From JBMOLK01 sp049325575 (lineage in GTDB: Bacteria > Bacillota > Clostridia > Acetivibrionales > Acetivibrionaceae): a DNA stretch of 64,000 nt. The first letter of the stretch is position 1. Each line of letters begins with the position of its first letter. Of the stretch, positions 1 to 8,507 are shown piece by piece. The stretch spans positions 91,382 to 155,381 of the forward strand of contig JBMOLK010000311.1 in assembly GCA_049325575.1 (NCBI GenBank), written 5' to 3'. The position numbers and the translations under genes were made by a program. Under the pieces are notes generated by a model. The model saw only the letters and a program-made list of their open reading frames with translations. It searched no databases and had not been told where the DNA came from.

Positions 1-3
1 TTT

Positions 4-1323
4 ATGACAGAGTATTTTAGGGGGATACATAAAATTAGATACGAGGGAAAGGATTCTGATAATCCTTTGGCGTTTAAATATTATAATCCCGATGAGTTGA
101 TAGACGGTGTCAAGATGAAGGATTATCTAAGGTGTTCAGTAGCATATTGGCACACTTTTACCGGAACTGGTGCGGACCCCTTTGGGGTTGGGACGATGGA
201 GAGGACATGGTCCAATTTATCCAAGCCAATGGATCTTGCAAAGGAAAGAATGATTGCAGCATTTGAGTTCTATGAAAAGCTGGGGATGCCGTATTTTTGC
301 TTTCACGACAGGGATATTGCTCCGGAAGGGGACAGTTTAAGAGAGACCTACAGGAACCTGGATGAAATAACTGATTTGATGAAAGAGCTCATGAAAGGAA
401 GCGGTACCAGGGTACTGTGGGGAACTGCAAACCTTACTGCAAGCCCCAGGTATGTCCACGGAGCAGCAACATCGTGCAATGCCGATGCGTTTGCCTATGC
501 GGCAGCACAGGTTAAAAAGACAATGGAAATAACTATGGATGTTGGCGGAGAAAATTTTGTTTTCTGGGGTGGGCGGGAAGGTTATGAGACCCTCCTTAAC
601 ACAGATATGAAATTTGAACTTGATAATTATGCCAGATTTTTACATATGGCTGTAGAATATGCAAAAGAAATCGGATTTAAAGGACAGCTGCTTATTGAGC
701 CGAAGCCCAAGGAACCTACCAAGCATCAGTATGACTTTGATGCTGCAACAGTAATCGGGTTTCTTAAAACCTATGGGCTTGACGAGTATTTTAAACTTAA
801 TATAGAAGCCAATCATGCTACTCTTGCAGGCCATACCTTCCAACATGATTTAAGAGTGGCAAGAATAAACGGAAAGCTGGGAAGTATAGATGCAAACCAG
901 GGTGACTTACTTTTAGGATGGGATACTGACCAGTTCCCGACAAATCTATATGAGACAACTCTTGCAATGTACGAGGTTATAAAGAATGGCGGATTAGGCA
1001 AAGGAGGGCTTAATTTCGATGCAAAAGTCAGGAGAGGCTCTTTTGAACCTGAAGACCTTTTCTATGCACATATTGCAGCTATGGACTCGTTTGCTAAAGG
1101 ACTTAAGGCAGCCAGTAGAATGATACAGGGTGGAGAGATAGATACTTTTATTGATAAGAGATATGAAAGCTACAGGTCAGGGATTGGAAGTAAAGTATTA
1201 AGTGGTGAGGTCGGGTTTAAGGAGCTTGAAGAGTATGCACTTGAAAACGGCTGCTCAAGGAACAGTTCGGGAAGACAGGAGATTCTTGAGTTGGTGCTGA
1301 ACAAGTATATTTTTGAGACTTAA
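4..1323 (+). CDS. xylA: Xylose isomerase
   Basis: Interconverts D-xylose and D-xylulose in the cytoplasm, the entry step of pentose use. The 439-residue length is normal for the long (class II) clostridial enzymes. The active-site H101 and D104 lie in FCFHDRD, and K234 and the metal ligands E232, E268, H271, D296, D307, D309 and D339 are all present at the expected spacing. The ATG at 4 fits the family N-terminus (TEYF, then a KIRYEGKDS block); its ribosome binding site lies before the window. The TAA stop (1321-1323) falls inside the first bases of a repeat end (1320-1364), yet the C-terminus (SSGRQEILE...LNKYIF) is the normal family ending, so the protein is intact. No xylulokinase or xylose transporter gene is adjacent downstream. 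Confidence 0.97.
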   Translation: MTEYFRGIHKIRYEGKDSDNPLAFKYYNPDELIDGVKMKDYLRCSVAYWHTFTGTGADPFGVGTMERTWSNLSKPMDLAKERMIAAFEFYEKLGMPYFCFHDRDIAPEGDSLRETYRNLDEITDLMKELMKGSGTRVLWGTANLTASPRYVHGAATSCNADAFAYAAAQVKKTMEITMDVGGENFVFWGGREGYETLLNTDMKFELDNYARFLHMAVEYAKEIGFKGQLLIEPKPKEPTKHQYDFDAATVIGFLKTYGLDEYFKLNIEANHATLAGHTFQHDLRVARINGKLGSIDANQGDLLLGWDTDQFPTNLYETTLAMYEVIKNGGLGKGGLNFDAKVRRGSFEPEDLFYAHIAAMDSFAKGLKAASRMIQGGEIDTFIDKRYESYRSGIGSKVLSGEVGFKELEEYALENGCSRNSSGRQEILELVLNKYIFET

Positions 1324-1364
1324 AGAGATCGAACTGTAAAAGCAGAAAACTTGATGAGCAAGCC
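1320..1364 (+). repeat. Solo end of the MITE-like repeat, overlapping the xylA stop
   Basis: These 45 bases match, with about four differences including one 1-base gap, the reverse complement of 49618-49663, the right end of the 438-bp element further along. The shared part starts TTAAAGAGATCGAACT and ends GATGAGCAAGCC. No partner end or internal element sequence is seen nearby, so this looks like a solo or decayed end. Its first bases supply the stop codon of xylA. Confidence 0.7.
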
Positions 1365-1370
1365 AGACAG

Positions 1371-1394
1371 GCCCTGCCAAAAAGCAGGGCTTTT
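1371..1394 (+). terminator. Rho-independent terminator after xylA
   Basis: GCCCTGC and GCAGGGC form a 7-bp stem around a short A-rich loop, followed by TTTT. It lies just after the repeat end downstream of xylA. Confidence 0.75.
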
Positions 1395-1517
1395 GAAAAA
1401 TTTGTTTCAATTTGTCTGCCGGTGGTAGATTTTTCGAGTAGAAAGGGCAGGTTGGAAATTATATTATAGGTATAGTGTTTTTTAGGTGGTTATTAAAATA
1501 ATAATGGAGGGGTTAAT

Positions 1518-1835
1518 ATGTTATGCAAGGACCTGAAGGTTGTGAACCTGAACATTACAGAGGACTTTTACGAGTATAAGGCTCTGTTCCGTCTCTGTAC
1601 AGAAAATAGCTGTCTTGATATTGATTTATCCAGTCTATCGGATGAGAATTTGTTATCGGAAATAAAAAGCAAATTTGATATTGAAGAATCTACTAGCCAA
1701 ATAAAAGAAATTATAATGCAAAAAGTAATGGATGCATCAAAGATAGAGTCCCGTATTTCCCAAGGAGAGAATTGCTGTAAGGATAAAGAGGATAAAAAGA
1801 TTCAGAGGGGTATAGACTCACTAAGCACATCTTGA
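1518..1835 (+). CDS. Hypothetical protein, 105 aa
   Basis: Not recognised. A small acidic to mixed-charge soluble protein with no signal peptide or membrane segment. A clear ribosome binding site (GGAGGGG) lies 6 bases before the ATG. The N-terminal half alternates hydrophobic and charged residues (about 1-65, ending FDIEES), and the C-terminal half is lysine-rich with a Cys pair (ENCCKD) near residue 87. It stands alone between xylA and a WYL regulator on the same strand. It could be a short regulatory or structural protein, but nothing in the sequence decides this. Confidence 0.6.
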   Translation: MLCKDLKVVNLNITEDFYEYKALFRLCTENSCLDIDLSSLSDENLLSEIKSKFDIEESTSQIKEIIMQKVMDASKIESRISQGENCCKDKEDKKIQRGIDSLSTS

Positions 1836-1941
1836 TATGATAAGGACTTTGTGGGGTTTTATCATGTTCCAAACGCCTGATGGGAAGCCAGGAAATGAAT
1901 TGTTGCCGGATTAGTACTTTATTAATAAAGCGGTGAATTAA

Positions 1942-2883
1942 ATGAAATTGGAGAGGCTTTTATCTATAGTAATTTTACTTATAAGCAAAAGAAAAGTACT
2001 GGCAAAGGATCTTGCCGAGATGTTTGATGTCTCTGTTAGGACTATCTATAGAGATATTGAAGCTATTAACCAGGCAGGGATACCTATTGTAACTTACCAG
2101 GGAACATATGGTGGTATCGGGATTACAGATGGTTACAGACTTGAGAAAAACCTTCTCTCTTCTGATGACCTGGTTTCAATAGCTACTGCCCTTAAAAGTA
2201 TGTCGGCTTCTTACCAGGATACCAATGTAGAGGCACTTCTGCAAAAAATAAAAGGATTGGTTCCTCAAAATGAAGAAGAGGAATTCAAAACCAGAAGTGA
2301 ACAGATCTTTATTGATTTTACTCCATGGGGCAGAGAGGCTCTGCTAAAAGATAAGTTTAAGGTCTTAAAAGATGCAATAAGCAGTGGCAGATGTGTTTCA
2401 TTTGTTTATTTAAGTGCTAAAGGTGAAGCAACTGAACGCAGCGTGGAACCGTATACTCTTGTGTTAAAAGGACAAAAATGGTATCTCTATGCTTTCTGTA
2501 AGCTTAGAAGTGAGTTCAGGTTATTTAAACTTTCAAGGATTAGAGAGATTGAGCTGTTAAGTTCAGTATTTACCCGAAGACAGATTAATCTTAACGAGCT
2601 TCCGTGGGACAAGGAGTGGCAAAAGCCCGATAACATTGTCAATCTCTTGTTAAGGTTTCATGAGAAGGTTGGTGTGGTTGCAGAAGAATGGTTTGGGGTT
2701 GAGAAGCTTTTAGCAGACGGAAAGGGGGGCTATCTTGTAGAAACAGCCCTTCCGGAGGATGACTGGCTTTATGGTTTTCTGCTAAGCTTTGGACAATATG
2801 TTGAAGTCGTTGAACCGGCTCACATAAGACGGAAGATTGAAGATATCTCATTAAAAATAAATTCCATTTATAAAAAAAGTTAA
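1942..2883 (+). CDS. YafY-family WYL-domain transcriptional regulator
   Basis: A DNA-binding regulator with a sensor domain. Residues 1-60 form a winged helix-turn-helix of the HTH_11/DeoR type (KDLAEMFDVSVRTIYRDIEAI is the recognition region). Residues about 138-205 form the WYL domain (KWYLYAFC, then a conserved arginine-rich FRLFKLSRIREI strand). The last 80 residues match the WCX extension. At 313 residues it is full length. WYL domains bind ligands, in some cases nucleic acids or nucleotides, but the target here is unknown. A weak ribosome binding site (GCGGTGA) precedes the ATG. It lies 76 bases before a small zinc-ribbon gene that it might control, though each has its own translation signal. 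Confidence 0.9.
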   Translation: MKLERLLSIVILLISKRKVLAKDLAEMFDVSVRTIYRDIEAINQAGIPIVTYQGTYGGIGITDGYRLEKNLLSSDDLVSIATALKSMSASYQDTNVEALLQKIKGLVPQNEEEEFKTRSEQIFIDFTPWGREALLKDKFKVLKDAISSGRCVSFVYLSAKGEATERSVEPYTLVLKGQKWYLYAFCKLRSEFRLFKLSRIREIELLSSVFTRRQINLNELPWDKEWQKPDNIVNLLLRFHEKVGVVAEEWFGVEKLLADGKGGYLVETALPEDDWLYGFLLSFGQYVEVVEPAHIRRKIEDISLKINSIYKKS

Positions 2884-2959
2884 GATAAAGAATTCAATAT
2901 GACATTCAGCTGTCAGGTTTTCCTCTGTATAATGAAAGAAAAAACAGGAGGTATTATTT

Positions 2960-3220
2960 ATGTGTGTAAATGTATGTCAAAGTTGTGGGATGCCACTTGC
3001 GGAAGAAAATCTTTTAGGCACTGAAAACAACGGATTAAAGAGCAAGGAATATTGTGTTTACTGCTATGAGAATGGAGAATTCAAGCAGTCTGGCTTAACC
3101 ATGGAAGGCATGATAGAGATTTGTGTTCCGTATATGAATGAAAGTGGAATGGAGGAAGGACAGGCCAGAGCCATACTCAATGATTTGCTCCCAAAGCTAA
3201 AAAGATGGAGTAAATCATAA
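2960..3220 (+). CDS. Putative zinc-ribbon protein, 86 aa
   Basis: A small protein with an N-terminal CxxCGMPL knuckle (CQSCGMPL, residues 6-13) and a second YCVYCYENG knuckle near residue 30. The four cysteines fit one structural zinc site of the putative zinc-ribbon family (Pfam Zn_ribbon_2 type). The C-terminal half is helical (MEGMIEICVPYMNESGMEE...). Proteins of this kind are common in clostridia, often beside regulators, and have no defined function. The ribosome binding site AGGAGG is well placed. The gene directly follows the WYL regulator on the same strand. Confidence 0.8.
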   Translation: MCVNVCQSCGMPLAEENLLGTENNGLKSKEYCVYCYENGEFKQSGLTMEGMIEICVPYMNESGMEEGQARAILNDLLPKLKRWSKS

Positions 3221-3298
3221 CTAGAAGCTTTATCCGATATTTAAAGTGATGCAGAATTTACAGGTGAAATGAAAGTGAACCCATTTTAAACAAATTTA

Positions 3299-3327
3299 TC
3301 GAAATATACAGTTTGGTATGTTATAAT
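3299..3327 (+). promoter_or_regulatory. Possible vegetative promoter for proA
   Basis: A perfect TATAAT (3322-3327) sits 17 bases after TCGAAA (3299-3304), which matches the -35 consensus at four of six positions. The start codon follows 40 bases later. Confidence 0.45.
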
Positions 3328-3367
3328 CATACATAAGAAAAAATATACACCTTGTGGGGAGATGTTT

Positions 3368-4663
3368 ATGGGTTTAAATGAATTGGCGTTTCAGGTAAAG
3401 GAGGCATCCATCAAACTGGCTGCTGCAGGAACTGAATTAAAGAACAAGGCTTTAGCTCAAATTGCCAGATCTCTAATGGATAGAAAAGACGAAATACTTA
3501 GAGCTAATGGTGAGGACTTAAGAAGAAGCGAGGAAGAAAAATTAGCCGCACCTCTTCTAAAAAGGCTAAAGTTTGATGAAGCTAAAATTGCAGATGTTAT
3601 TGATGGTATAAATAGTCTTATTAAGCTTGAAGACCCCGTAGGGAGGACGCTTCTTTCAACGGAGCTTGACGAAGGACTGGAACTTTATAAGGTTACGTGT
3701 CCTATAGGAGTAATAGGTGTAATTTTTGAATCAAGACCTGATGCTCTTGTCCAGATATCCACTCTTTGCTTAAAGAGCGGAAATGGCGTTCTTTTAAAAG
3801 GCGGCTCTGAGGCGAGGGAAACCAACCGTATACTTACAGACATTATTGCCAGAGCTACAGAGGAGGCAGGGATACATCCAAATTGGGTTAAGCTTTTGGA
3901 AACAAGGTCTGATGTCAATGAAATGCTTAAAATGGATGAGTACATTGACCTGATTATTCCAAGGGGATCAAACGAATTTGTAAGATATATAATGGATAAT
4001 TCAAGGATTCCGGTAATGGGCCATGCTGACGGCATTTGTCATTGCTATATAGACGAGGAAGCAGATATTGACATGGCAGTAAAGGTCGCTGTAGATTCTA
4101 AAACCCAGTATGTAGCTGTATGTAATGCTGCAGAGACTCTTCTGGTTCACAGGAATATAGCATCAAAGGTTTTACCCCAATTAAAGAAAGCTTTTGATGA
4201 GAAGAAAGTAACGTTGGTAGGTTGTTTACAGACACAGAATATCATTTCTATTATCCCTGCCAGTGAAGAGGATTGGAAAACTGAATACCTTGACTACAAA
4301 TTGTCTGTCAAAATAGTTAATGATATGGATGAAGCAATAAATCATATCAATACTTACGGTTCCGGCCATACAGACAGTATAGTTACAAGCAATAGGGAGA
4401 AAGCATCACGTTTTATGGCGCTTGTAGATTCGGGTAACGTGTTTTGGAACTGCTCTACGCGTTTTAGCGACGGCTTCCGCTATGGTTTTGGAGCTGAAGT
4501 AGGTATAAGTACCAGTAAAATTCACTCCAGGGGGCCTGTAGGACTTGACGGCCTGCTTATTTACAAGTATAAAGTCATAGGTGAAGGGCACGTTGTAGAA
4601 GATTATGCAAAGCGTACAAAGAGCTTCAAGCACAGGAAAATAAATGGAGAGTTTCCTCTATAG
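3368..4663 (+). CDS. proA: Glutamate-5-semialdehyde dehydrogenase (gamma-glutamyl phosphate reductase)
   Basis: Second step of proline biosynthesis: NADPH-dependent reduction of gamma-glutamyl phosphate to glutamate 5-semialdehyde, in the cytoplasm. The sequence shows the aldehyde-dehydrogenase fold, with GVIGVIFESRP near residue 115, the GNGVLLKGGSEA cofactor loop, and the catalytic cysteine in AVCNAAETLL (C252 counted from this start). The ATG at 3368 is chosen because GGGGAG at 3356-3361 is 6 bases upstream; an in-frame ATG at 3362 would abut the ribosome binding site. The length, about 431 aa, is slightly above the E. coli enzyme. proB is not adjacent. A TATAAT box at 3322-3327 is a plausible -10 element. 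Confidence 0.95.
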   Translation: MGLNELAFQVKEASIKLAAAGTELKNKALAQIARSLMDRKDEILRANGEDLRRSEEEKLAAPLLKRLKFDEAKIADVIDGINSLIKLEDPVGRTLLSTELDEGLELYKVTCPIGVIGVIFESRPDALVQISTLCLKSGNGVLLKGGSEARETNRILTDIIARATEEAGIHPNWVKLLETRSDVNEMLKMDEYIDLIIPRGSNEFVRYIMDNSRIPVMGHADGICHCYIDEEADIDMAVKVAVDSKTQYVAVCNAAETLLVHRNIASKVLPQLKKAFDEKKVTLVGCLQTQNIISIIPASEEDWKTEYLDYKLSVKIVNDMDEAINHINTYGSGHTDSIVTSNREKASRFMALVDSGNVFWNCSTRFSDGFRYGFGAEVGISTSKIHSRGPVGLDGLLIYKYKVIGEGHVVEDYAKRTKSFKHRKINGEFPL

Positions 4664-4681
4664 GACCAGGGAAAGATAATA

Positions 4682-4723
4682 AACCTTGCAGAGTCAGTAT
4701 GATACGGCTTTGCAGGGTTTTTT
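4682..4723 (+). terminator. Terminator after proA
   Basis: AACCTTGCA pairs with TGCAGGGTT (one G-U pair) across a 20-base loop, and the stem runs into a T tract of seven. Confidence 0.75.
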
Positions 4724-4827
4724 TGAATCTGAATGTGTTTACCTAAACAATGTAACACATGTGAAAAAGTAGACATAAGATATAGTAGCCTTTTTAGCTT
4801 TTTATTGGAAGAGAGGGGAAGCTTGAT

Positions 4828-5199
4828 ATGAATTCTAGAGATATAGAAAAACTAAAGGAAACCCTGACTAATATGATGAAAAATGGGTGTAAATTGCATG
4901 TGCCGGCTTACGGTGCTTCCGGTAGAGTTGTTGGTATTGGGTTTAAGCCTTACTGGACAAATCCTATTGATTCAAAGATTGAAAAACTGGAAATCAATTT
5001 CATGGATAACAATGGAAGGATTATACCTTTTAACTTTTACAATGTGATAGGATACGATATTGTATCACATGAAGGTCAAAGGCTTGACAATGCAAACAGC
5101 ATAAGTCTGGATATCCATGTATATTCACCCGTTAAAAGCAGAGATGAAGAGTCCTATGATAAGGTCCGTGTAGAAATCAGCAGAGAGCAGGAGCGTTAA
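4828..5199 (+). CDS. Hypothetical protein, 123 aa
   Basis: Not recognised. A soluble protein with no signal peptide, predicted largely beta after an N-terminal helix (IEKLKETLTNMMKNG). A G-rich segment (PAYGASGRVVGIGFKPYW, about residues 26-44) precedes regularly spaced hydrophobic strands. The ribosome binding site AGAGGGGA lies about 10 bases before the ATG. It sits immediately upstream of a Gly/Tyr-rich protein with its own promoter-like boxes, so joint function is not shown. Membership in a sporulation group is possible only by neighbourhood. Confidence 0.65.
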   Translation: MNSRDIEKLKETLTNMMKNGCKLHVPAYGASGRVVGIGFKPYWTNPIDSKIEKLEINFMDNNGRIIPFNFYNVIGYDIVSHEGQRLDNANSISLDIHVYSPVKSRDEESYDKVRVEISREQER

Positions 5200-5240
5200 A
5201 TAATATTCTACTTTTACAGTTCCGTCTCCTTGAATATGTA

Positions 5241-5268
5241 ACCCTTATATGTACATTAACATAATATG
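5241..5268 (+). promoter_or_regulatory. Candidate sigma-K type promoter for the Gly/Tyr-rich gene
   Basis: AC (5241-5242), 17 bases, then CATA (5260-5263) agrees with the AC-N16/17-CATA core of sigma-K promoters, although the downstream TA is not exact. The start codon lies 53 bases after the CATA box. The same geometry is found before the gene at 8508. Confidence 0.35.
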
Positions 5269-5315
5269 TATTGTGAAAAACTACTTACAGGTTACAGTGA
5301 AAGGTGGAATAAAAT

Positions 5316-5786
5316 ATGGCTGATGGAGTTGGATTTGGAGGAGCTTTTGCAGGTGGAAATTTTGCTGCTTTATTGGCAAACTATATCGGTGAAACAGTAA
5401 CCATATTTACTAGCAGTGGAGGAGAGTCTGGAGCCGGCTTTACCGGAGTTGTTCTGGCAGTAAATGAATGTTTTGTGCGACTTATTACAAGGATTGGCCC
5501 TCCTCCGGGATGTTCGCTTGGTAATGCATGTTCAAACTTCAACGTTGGCTACGGCTATGGTGTGGGAGCAGGCTATGGCGGTGGAGCATGTGGATGCGGT
5601 ACCGGCTATGGTGCAGGCTATGGTGCAGGATACGGTGCAGGATACGGTGCAGGTCCGGTTCAGCCTGCAAGCCAGGTAGGAGCACTCACAGCAGGTGGGT
5701 GGAACGGCTATCCAGTATACACTGTCGGTTCGGTGACCGATATACCTATTGCTGCGATAGTATCTTTTGTACACAATGCAGTATAG
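5316..5786 (+). CDS. Gly/Tyr-rich repeat protein, probable spore-surface protein
   Basis: A 156-residue protein in two parts. Residues 1-75 form a globular module (NYIGETVTIF, then GFTGVVLAVNECFVRLITRIGPPPG), reminiscent of small beta-barrel coat-associated proteins. Residues 78-112 are a low-complexity GYGAG tract encoded by exact 12-base tandem units. A hydrophobic C-terminus (DIPIAAIVSFVHNAV) follows. Several cysteines (GNACSNF, GACGCG) could crosslink. There is no signal peptide, as expected for a protein deposited from the mother cell. The ribosome binding site AAAGGTGG precedes the ATG. Spore-coat function is inferred from composition and the upstream sigma-K-like boxes, not shown. Confidence 0.75.
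   Translation: MADGVGFGGAFAGGNFAALLANYIGETVTIFTSSGGESGAGFTGVVLAVNECFVRLITRIGPPPGCSLGNACSNFNVGYGYGVGAGYGGGACGCGTGYGAGYGAGYGAGYGAGPVQPASQVGALTAGGWNGYPVYTVGSVTDIPIAAIVSFVHNAV
5604..5651 (+). repeat. Four 12-base tandem units coding GYGA
   Basis: Units of the form GG(C/A)TA(T/C)GGTGCA at 5604, 5616, 5628 and 5640. The first two and last two are pairwise identical, which suggests recent slippage within the coding sequence. Confidence 0.85.
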
Positions 5787-5804
5787 CTCACAGATATTTA
5801 CAGC

Positions 5805-5848
5805 AAAAAATAAACCAGGGGCTGGAAGCGTCCCTGGTTTATTTTTTG
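5805..5848 (+). terminator. Terminator after the Gly/Tyr-rich gene
   Basis: AAATAAACCAGGG pairs with CCCTGGTTTATTT around an 11-base loop, followed by further T residues. This is a long, strong hairpin. Confidence 0.85.
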
Positions 5849-5991
5849 AAATACTTGCTTTTTTATTGACAAATGTATTTTTTGCCATTAGAATACTTTT
5901 GATTAACTAAAAAGAAACTATGGACTGTATCGATATACCTGTAAGATACTATTAAATAAAAGACAACTACCAATAAAAAGAGGTGCATAGG

Positions 5992-7128
5992 ATGAATAAG
6001 CCTTTAATAATGACCCCGGGTCCCACATATATTCATGAGGATGTAAGGAGGGCAATGTCTCTTGAAATTACAAACCCCGATTTGGACGAAAACTTCTTCG
6101 AGTTTTATAAGGAGACTTGTGGCAAGCTTAAAGAACTTCTCAAAACAAAAAATGACGTGCTAATACTATGCGGGGAAGGTATTCTTGGGCTGGAAGCTGC
6201 CTGCGCTTCCATAATTGAGCCCGGGGACCGTGTTTTATGTATAGATAATGGTATATTTGGCAATGGCTTTGGTGACTTTGCCAAAATATACGGTGGAGAT
6301 GTTACGTATTTTAAATCTGACTATCACAGTGCTGTTGGTGTTGAAGGCTTAAGGGAGTTCCTAAATAAAGACCATAATTTTAAGCTGGCTACACTTGTTC
6401 ATTGTGAAACCCCTTCAGGGATAACCAATCCTGTTGACGAAATTTGTAAATTGTTAAAAAGCTACGGGATTTTATCTATTGTAGATTCGGTTTCCGCTAT
6501 TGGAGGAGAGCCTTTGGAAACAGATGAATGGCAAATGGATGTGGTCCTGGGAGGATCACAGAAATGCCTGTCTGCGGCTCCGGGACTGACCTTTCTTAGC
6601 ATAAGCCCGGAAGCATGGAATGCCATACTAAACAGGAAGACTCCTATTACCGGGTATTACAGTAATCTTTCACACTGGAAAAATTGGTATGAAGATAAAT
6701 GGTTTCCATACACACAGCCGATAAGTGATATATATGGACTGCGTGAAGCTGTTGATAGGCTTCTATCAGAAGGTGACTCCATTAAAAGACATAAAGTGCT
6801 TTCAGATGCTGTAAGAAATGCACTTACAAGTTCAGGGCTGGAATTGTACCCTCAAAGCGGTTTTTCCAATACCGTTACCACATTTCTTATTCCTTCAGGA
6901 GTATCTTTTAAGGAGATTTTTGATATTATGCTTAAGGAACATAACATAATGATAGCAGGAGCTTTTGGCTTCTTAAAAGATAAAGTAGCCCGTATAGGTC
7001 ATATGGGTGAGAATTGTTATGAGGAAAAGCTGTACATTACTCTAAAGGCGCTGGATACTACACTATGCAAGCTCAATATAAAGTTAAAAGGGGAAATACA
7101 TAGGTATTTTTTAAGCGAAGTTGAGTAG
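5992..7128 (+). CDS. Class V aminotransferase (serine-pyruvate / alanine-glyoxylate type)
   Basis: A PLP-dependent enzyme of the aspartate-aminotransferase superfamily, class V. The N-terminal MTPGPT motif is the family signature. The PLP region is visible as GEGILGLEAA, then SIVDSVSAIGGEPL, and the Schiff-base lysine in VLGGSQKCLSAAPG (K191 from this start). Relatives transaminate alanine, serine or glyoxylate, or act on phosphonates; the substrate here cannot be read from sequence. The ATG at 5992 is preferred because AAGAGGTG at 5978-5985 is 6 bases upstream; the in-frame GTG at 5983 overlaps that site. It is a single-gene unit convergent with the alcohol dehydrogenase. Confidence 0.9.
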   Translation: MNKPLIMTPGPTYIHEDVRRAMSLEITNPDLDENFFEFYKETCGKLKELLKTKNDVLILCGEGILGLEAACASIIEPGDRVLCIDNGIFGNGFGDFAKIYGGDVTYFKSDYHSAVGVEGLREFLNKDHNFKLATLVHCETPSGITNPVDEICKLLKSYGILSIVDSVSAIGGEPLETDEWQMDVVLGGSQKCLSAAPGLTFLSISPEAWNAILNRKTPITGYYSNLSHWKNWYEDKWFPYTQPISDIYGLREAVDRLLSEGDSIKRHKVLSDAVRNALTSSGLELYPQSGFSNTVTTFLIPSGVSFKEIFDIMLKEHNIMIAGAFGFLKDKVARIGHMGENCYEEKLYITLKALDTTLCKLNIKLKGEIHRYFLSEVE

Positions 7129-7141
7129 GCGTGTAATAAAA

Positions 7142-7187
7142 GGCAACCTTGGCCTCATATAACGGGGACCAAGGGTGCTTTTTTTGC
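7142..7187. terminator. Bidirectional terminator between convergent genes
   Basis: GCAACCTTGG..CC pairs with GG..CCAAGGGTGC. The T tract on the plus side is seven long. It lies between the stops of the aminotransferase and the convergent dehydrogenase. Confidence 0.7.
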
Positions 7188-7195
7188 TCAAGGAG

Positions 7196-8326
7196 TTATG
7201 GCTTTAACACAACCTTTATACAGTTATCCTTTTTCTCATCAAATATTTCGTAACCAAACTCACCTTTATCAAGGGGCAGTACGTGAGTAATGATATCTGT
7301 AGGATCGATTTTTCTATTTTTAATATGGCTTAGAATTGGATCAATATAGGAATGAACCGGGCACTGACCCATCTTTAGAGTAATATTCCTTGCAAAAAAA
7401 TCACCTAAAGGAAACATGTTGTATCTTGCTCCATATACGCCTACCAGTGATACCGTTCCACCTTTTCTTACTGCCTGGGTTGCAATTTCAATTGCCGATT
7501 TTGAGCCGCCCCGAAGCTTAAACGCAGATTCTATCATTTCAAGCACCGTCATTTTACCGTCCATTCCCACGCAATCAATAACAACATCTGCCCCTCCGTG
7601 GGTTATCTCCTTTATGTGTTCTCCAACATTGTCATGCCTGTCAAAGTTTATTGCCTCTACCCTGTTGAACTCTCTGGCGTGTTCCAGCCTGTAGTCGATA
7701 TAATCAACGGCAATGATTCTTTCTGCACCCTTTATAGCAGCCCATTTTTGAGCCAGCAGGCCGACAGGGCCGCAGCCTAGAACAACAACTGTATCACCTG
7801 CCTTAACTCCTCCGTTATCTACACCCCAATACGCTGTTGGGAGAATATCGGTAAGGAAGAGTACCTGCTCATCATTTAACTCTTCAGGCACAACAGTTGG
7901 GCCTACATTGGCATAGGGCACTCTTAAGTACTCTGCCTGACCGCCGTCATAGCCTCCATAGGTTTTACTATATCCGAATATTGCTCCTACTTCGCCATTG
8001 GCATTTGAGTTATCACACTGGCTCCATAAATCATGCTTGCAGTACCAGCAGTGGCCGCAGGATATAGGGAAAGGGACTATCACTCTATCACCTTTCCTAA
8101 CCTTGTGGACTTCCTTGCCTACTTCTTCTACTATACCCATGGTTTCGTGACCTAGAATAAAGCCTTTGGGCATATTGGGAACCATACCGTGAATCAGATG
8201 CAAATCTGAACCACAAATAGCTGTTGAAGTTACCTTAACAATTATATCATCAGGATTTATTATTTCCGGATCTCCTACATTTTTGACTTTTACATCCTTT
8301 ATTCCTTCGTATACTACTGCTTTCAT
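7196..8326 (-). CDS. Zinc-dependent alcohol dehydrogenase, formaldehyde-dehydrogenase-like
   Basis: A medium-chain dehydrogenase/reductase that oxidises an alcohol or aldehyde with NAD(P). From this start the catalytic zinc ligands are C38 (ICGSDLH) and H60-E61 (GHETMG). The structural zinc is held by C90, C93, C96 and C104. The Rossmann motif is VVLGCGPVGLLAQKWA. The closest recognisable subgroup is the glutathione-independent formaldehyde dehydrogenase / threonine-dehydrogenase-like set, with a long insert around GYDGGQAEYLRVPYAN. The start at 8326 is chosen because GGAGGA lies 4 bases upstream; an ATG at 8338 would overlap that site. Substrate is unknown. Confidence 0.9.
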   Translation of the reverse strand: MKAVVYEGIKDVKVKNVGDPEIINPDDIIVKVTSTAICGSDLHLIHGMVPNMPKGFILGHETMGIVEEVGKEVHKVRKGDRVIVPFPISCGHCWYCKHDLWSQCDNSNANGEVGAIFGYSKTYGGYDGGQAEYLRVPYANVGPTVVPEELNDEQVLFLTDILPTAYWGVDNGGVKAGDTVVVLGCGPVGLLAQKWAAIKGAERIIAVDYIDYRLEHAREFNRVEAINFDRHDNVGEHIKEITHGGADVVIDCVGMDGKMTVLEMIESAFKLRGGSKSAIEIATQAVRKGGTVSLVGVYGARYNMFPLGDFFARNITLKMGQCPVHSYIDPILSHIKNRKIDPTDIITHVLPLDKGEFGYEIFDEKKDNCIKVVLKP

Positions 8327-8439
8327 ACTTTCCTCCATATAGAACAGCTAAATTTAAAATTGTTTATTTGTTAGATACTTGACTACAAATATTGTTTGTA
8401 GAAATTTAAAAAAAATTCTGCCAGTGGATGAGGGCAAGC

Positions 8440-8468
8440 ACCATACAATTGATTTACGCATAAAAATA
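8440..8468 (+). promoter_or_regulatory. Candidate sigma-K type promoter for the 72-aa Gly/Tyr protein
   Basis: AC (8440-8441), 17 bases, then CATAAAAATA (from 8459), close to AC-N17-CATANNNTA with one extra base before TA. The start codon is 46 bases further on. It is the same arrangement as at 5241-5268. Confidence 0.35.
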
Positions 8469-8507
8469 TTATGTAAATACATTTTGTTCATGAAAGGAGT
8501 GTAGTGT

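Noticed and set aside
5464..5888. Long open frames in other frames and on the minus strand across the Gly/Tyr-rich gene
   Set aside because: They arise from the GC-rich 12-base repeats and lack start signals; the frame at 5316 has the ribosome binding site and sensible composition.
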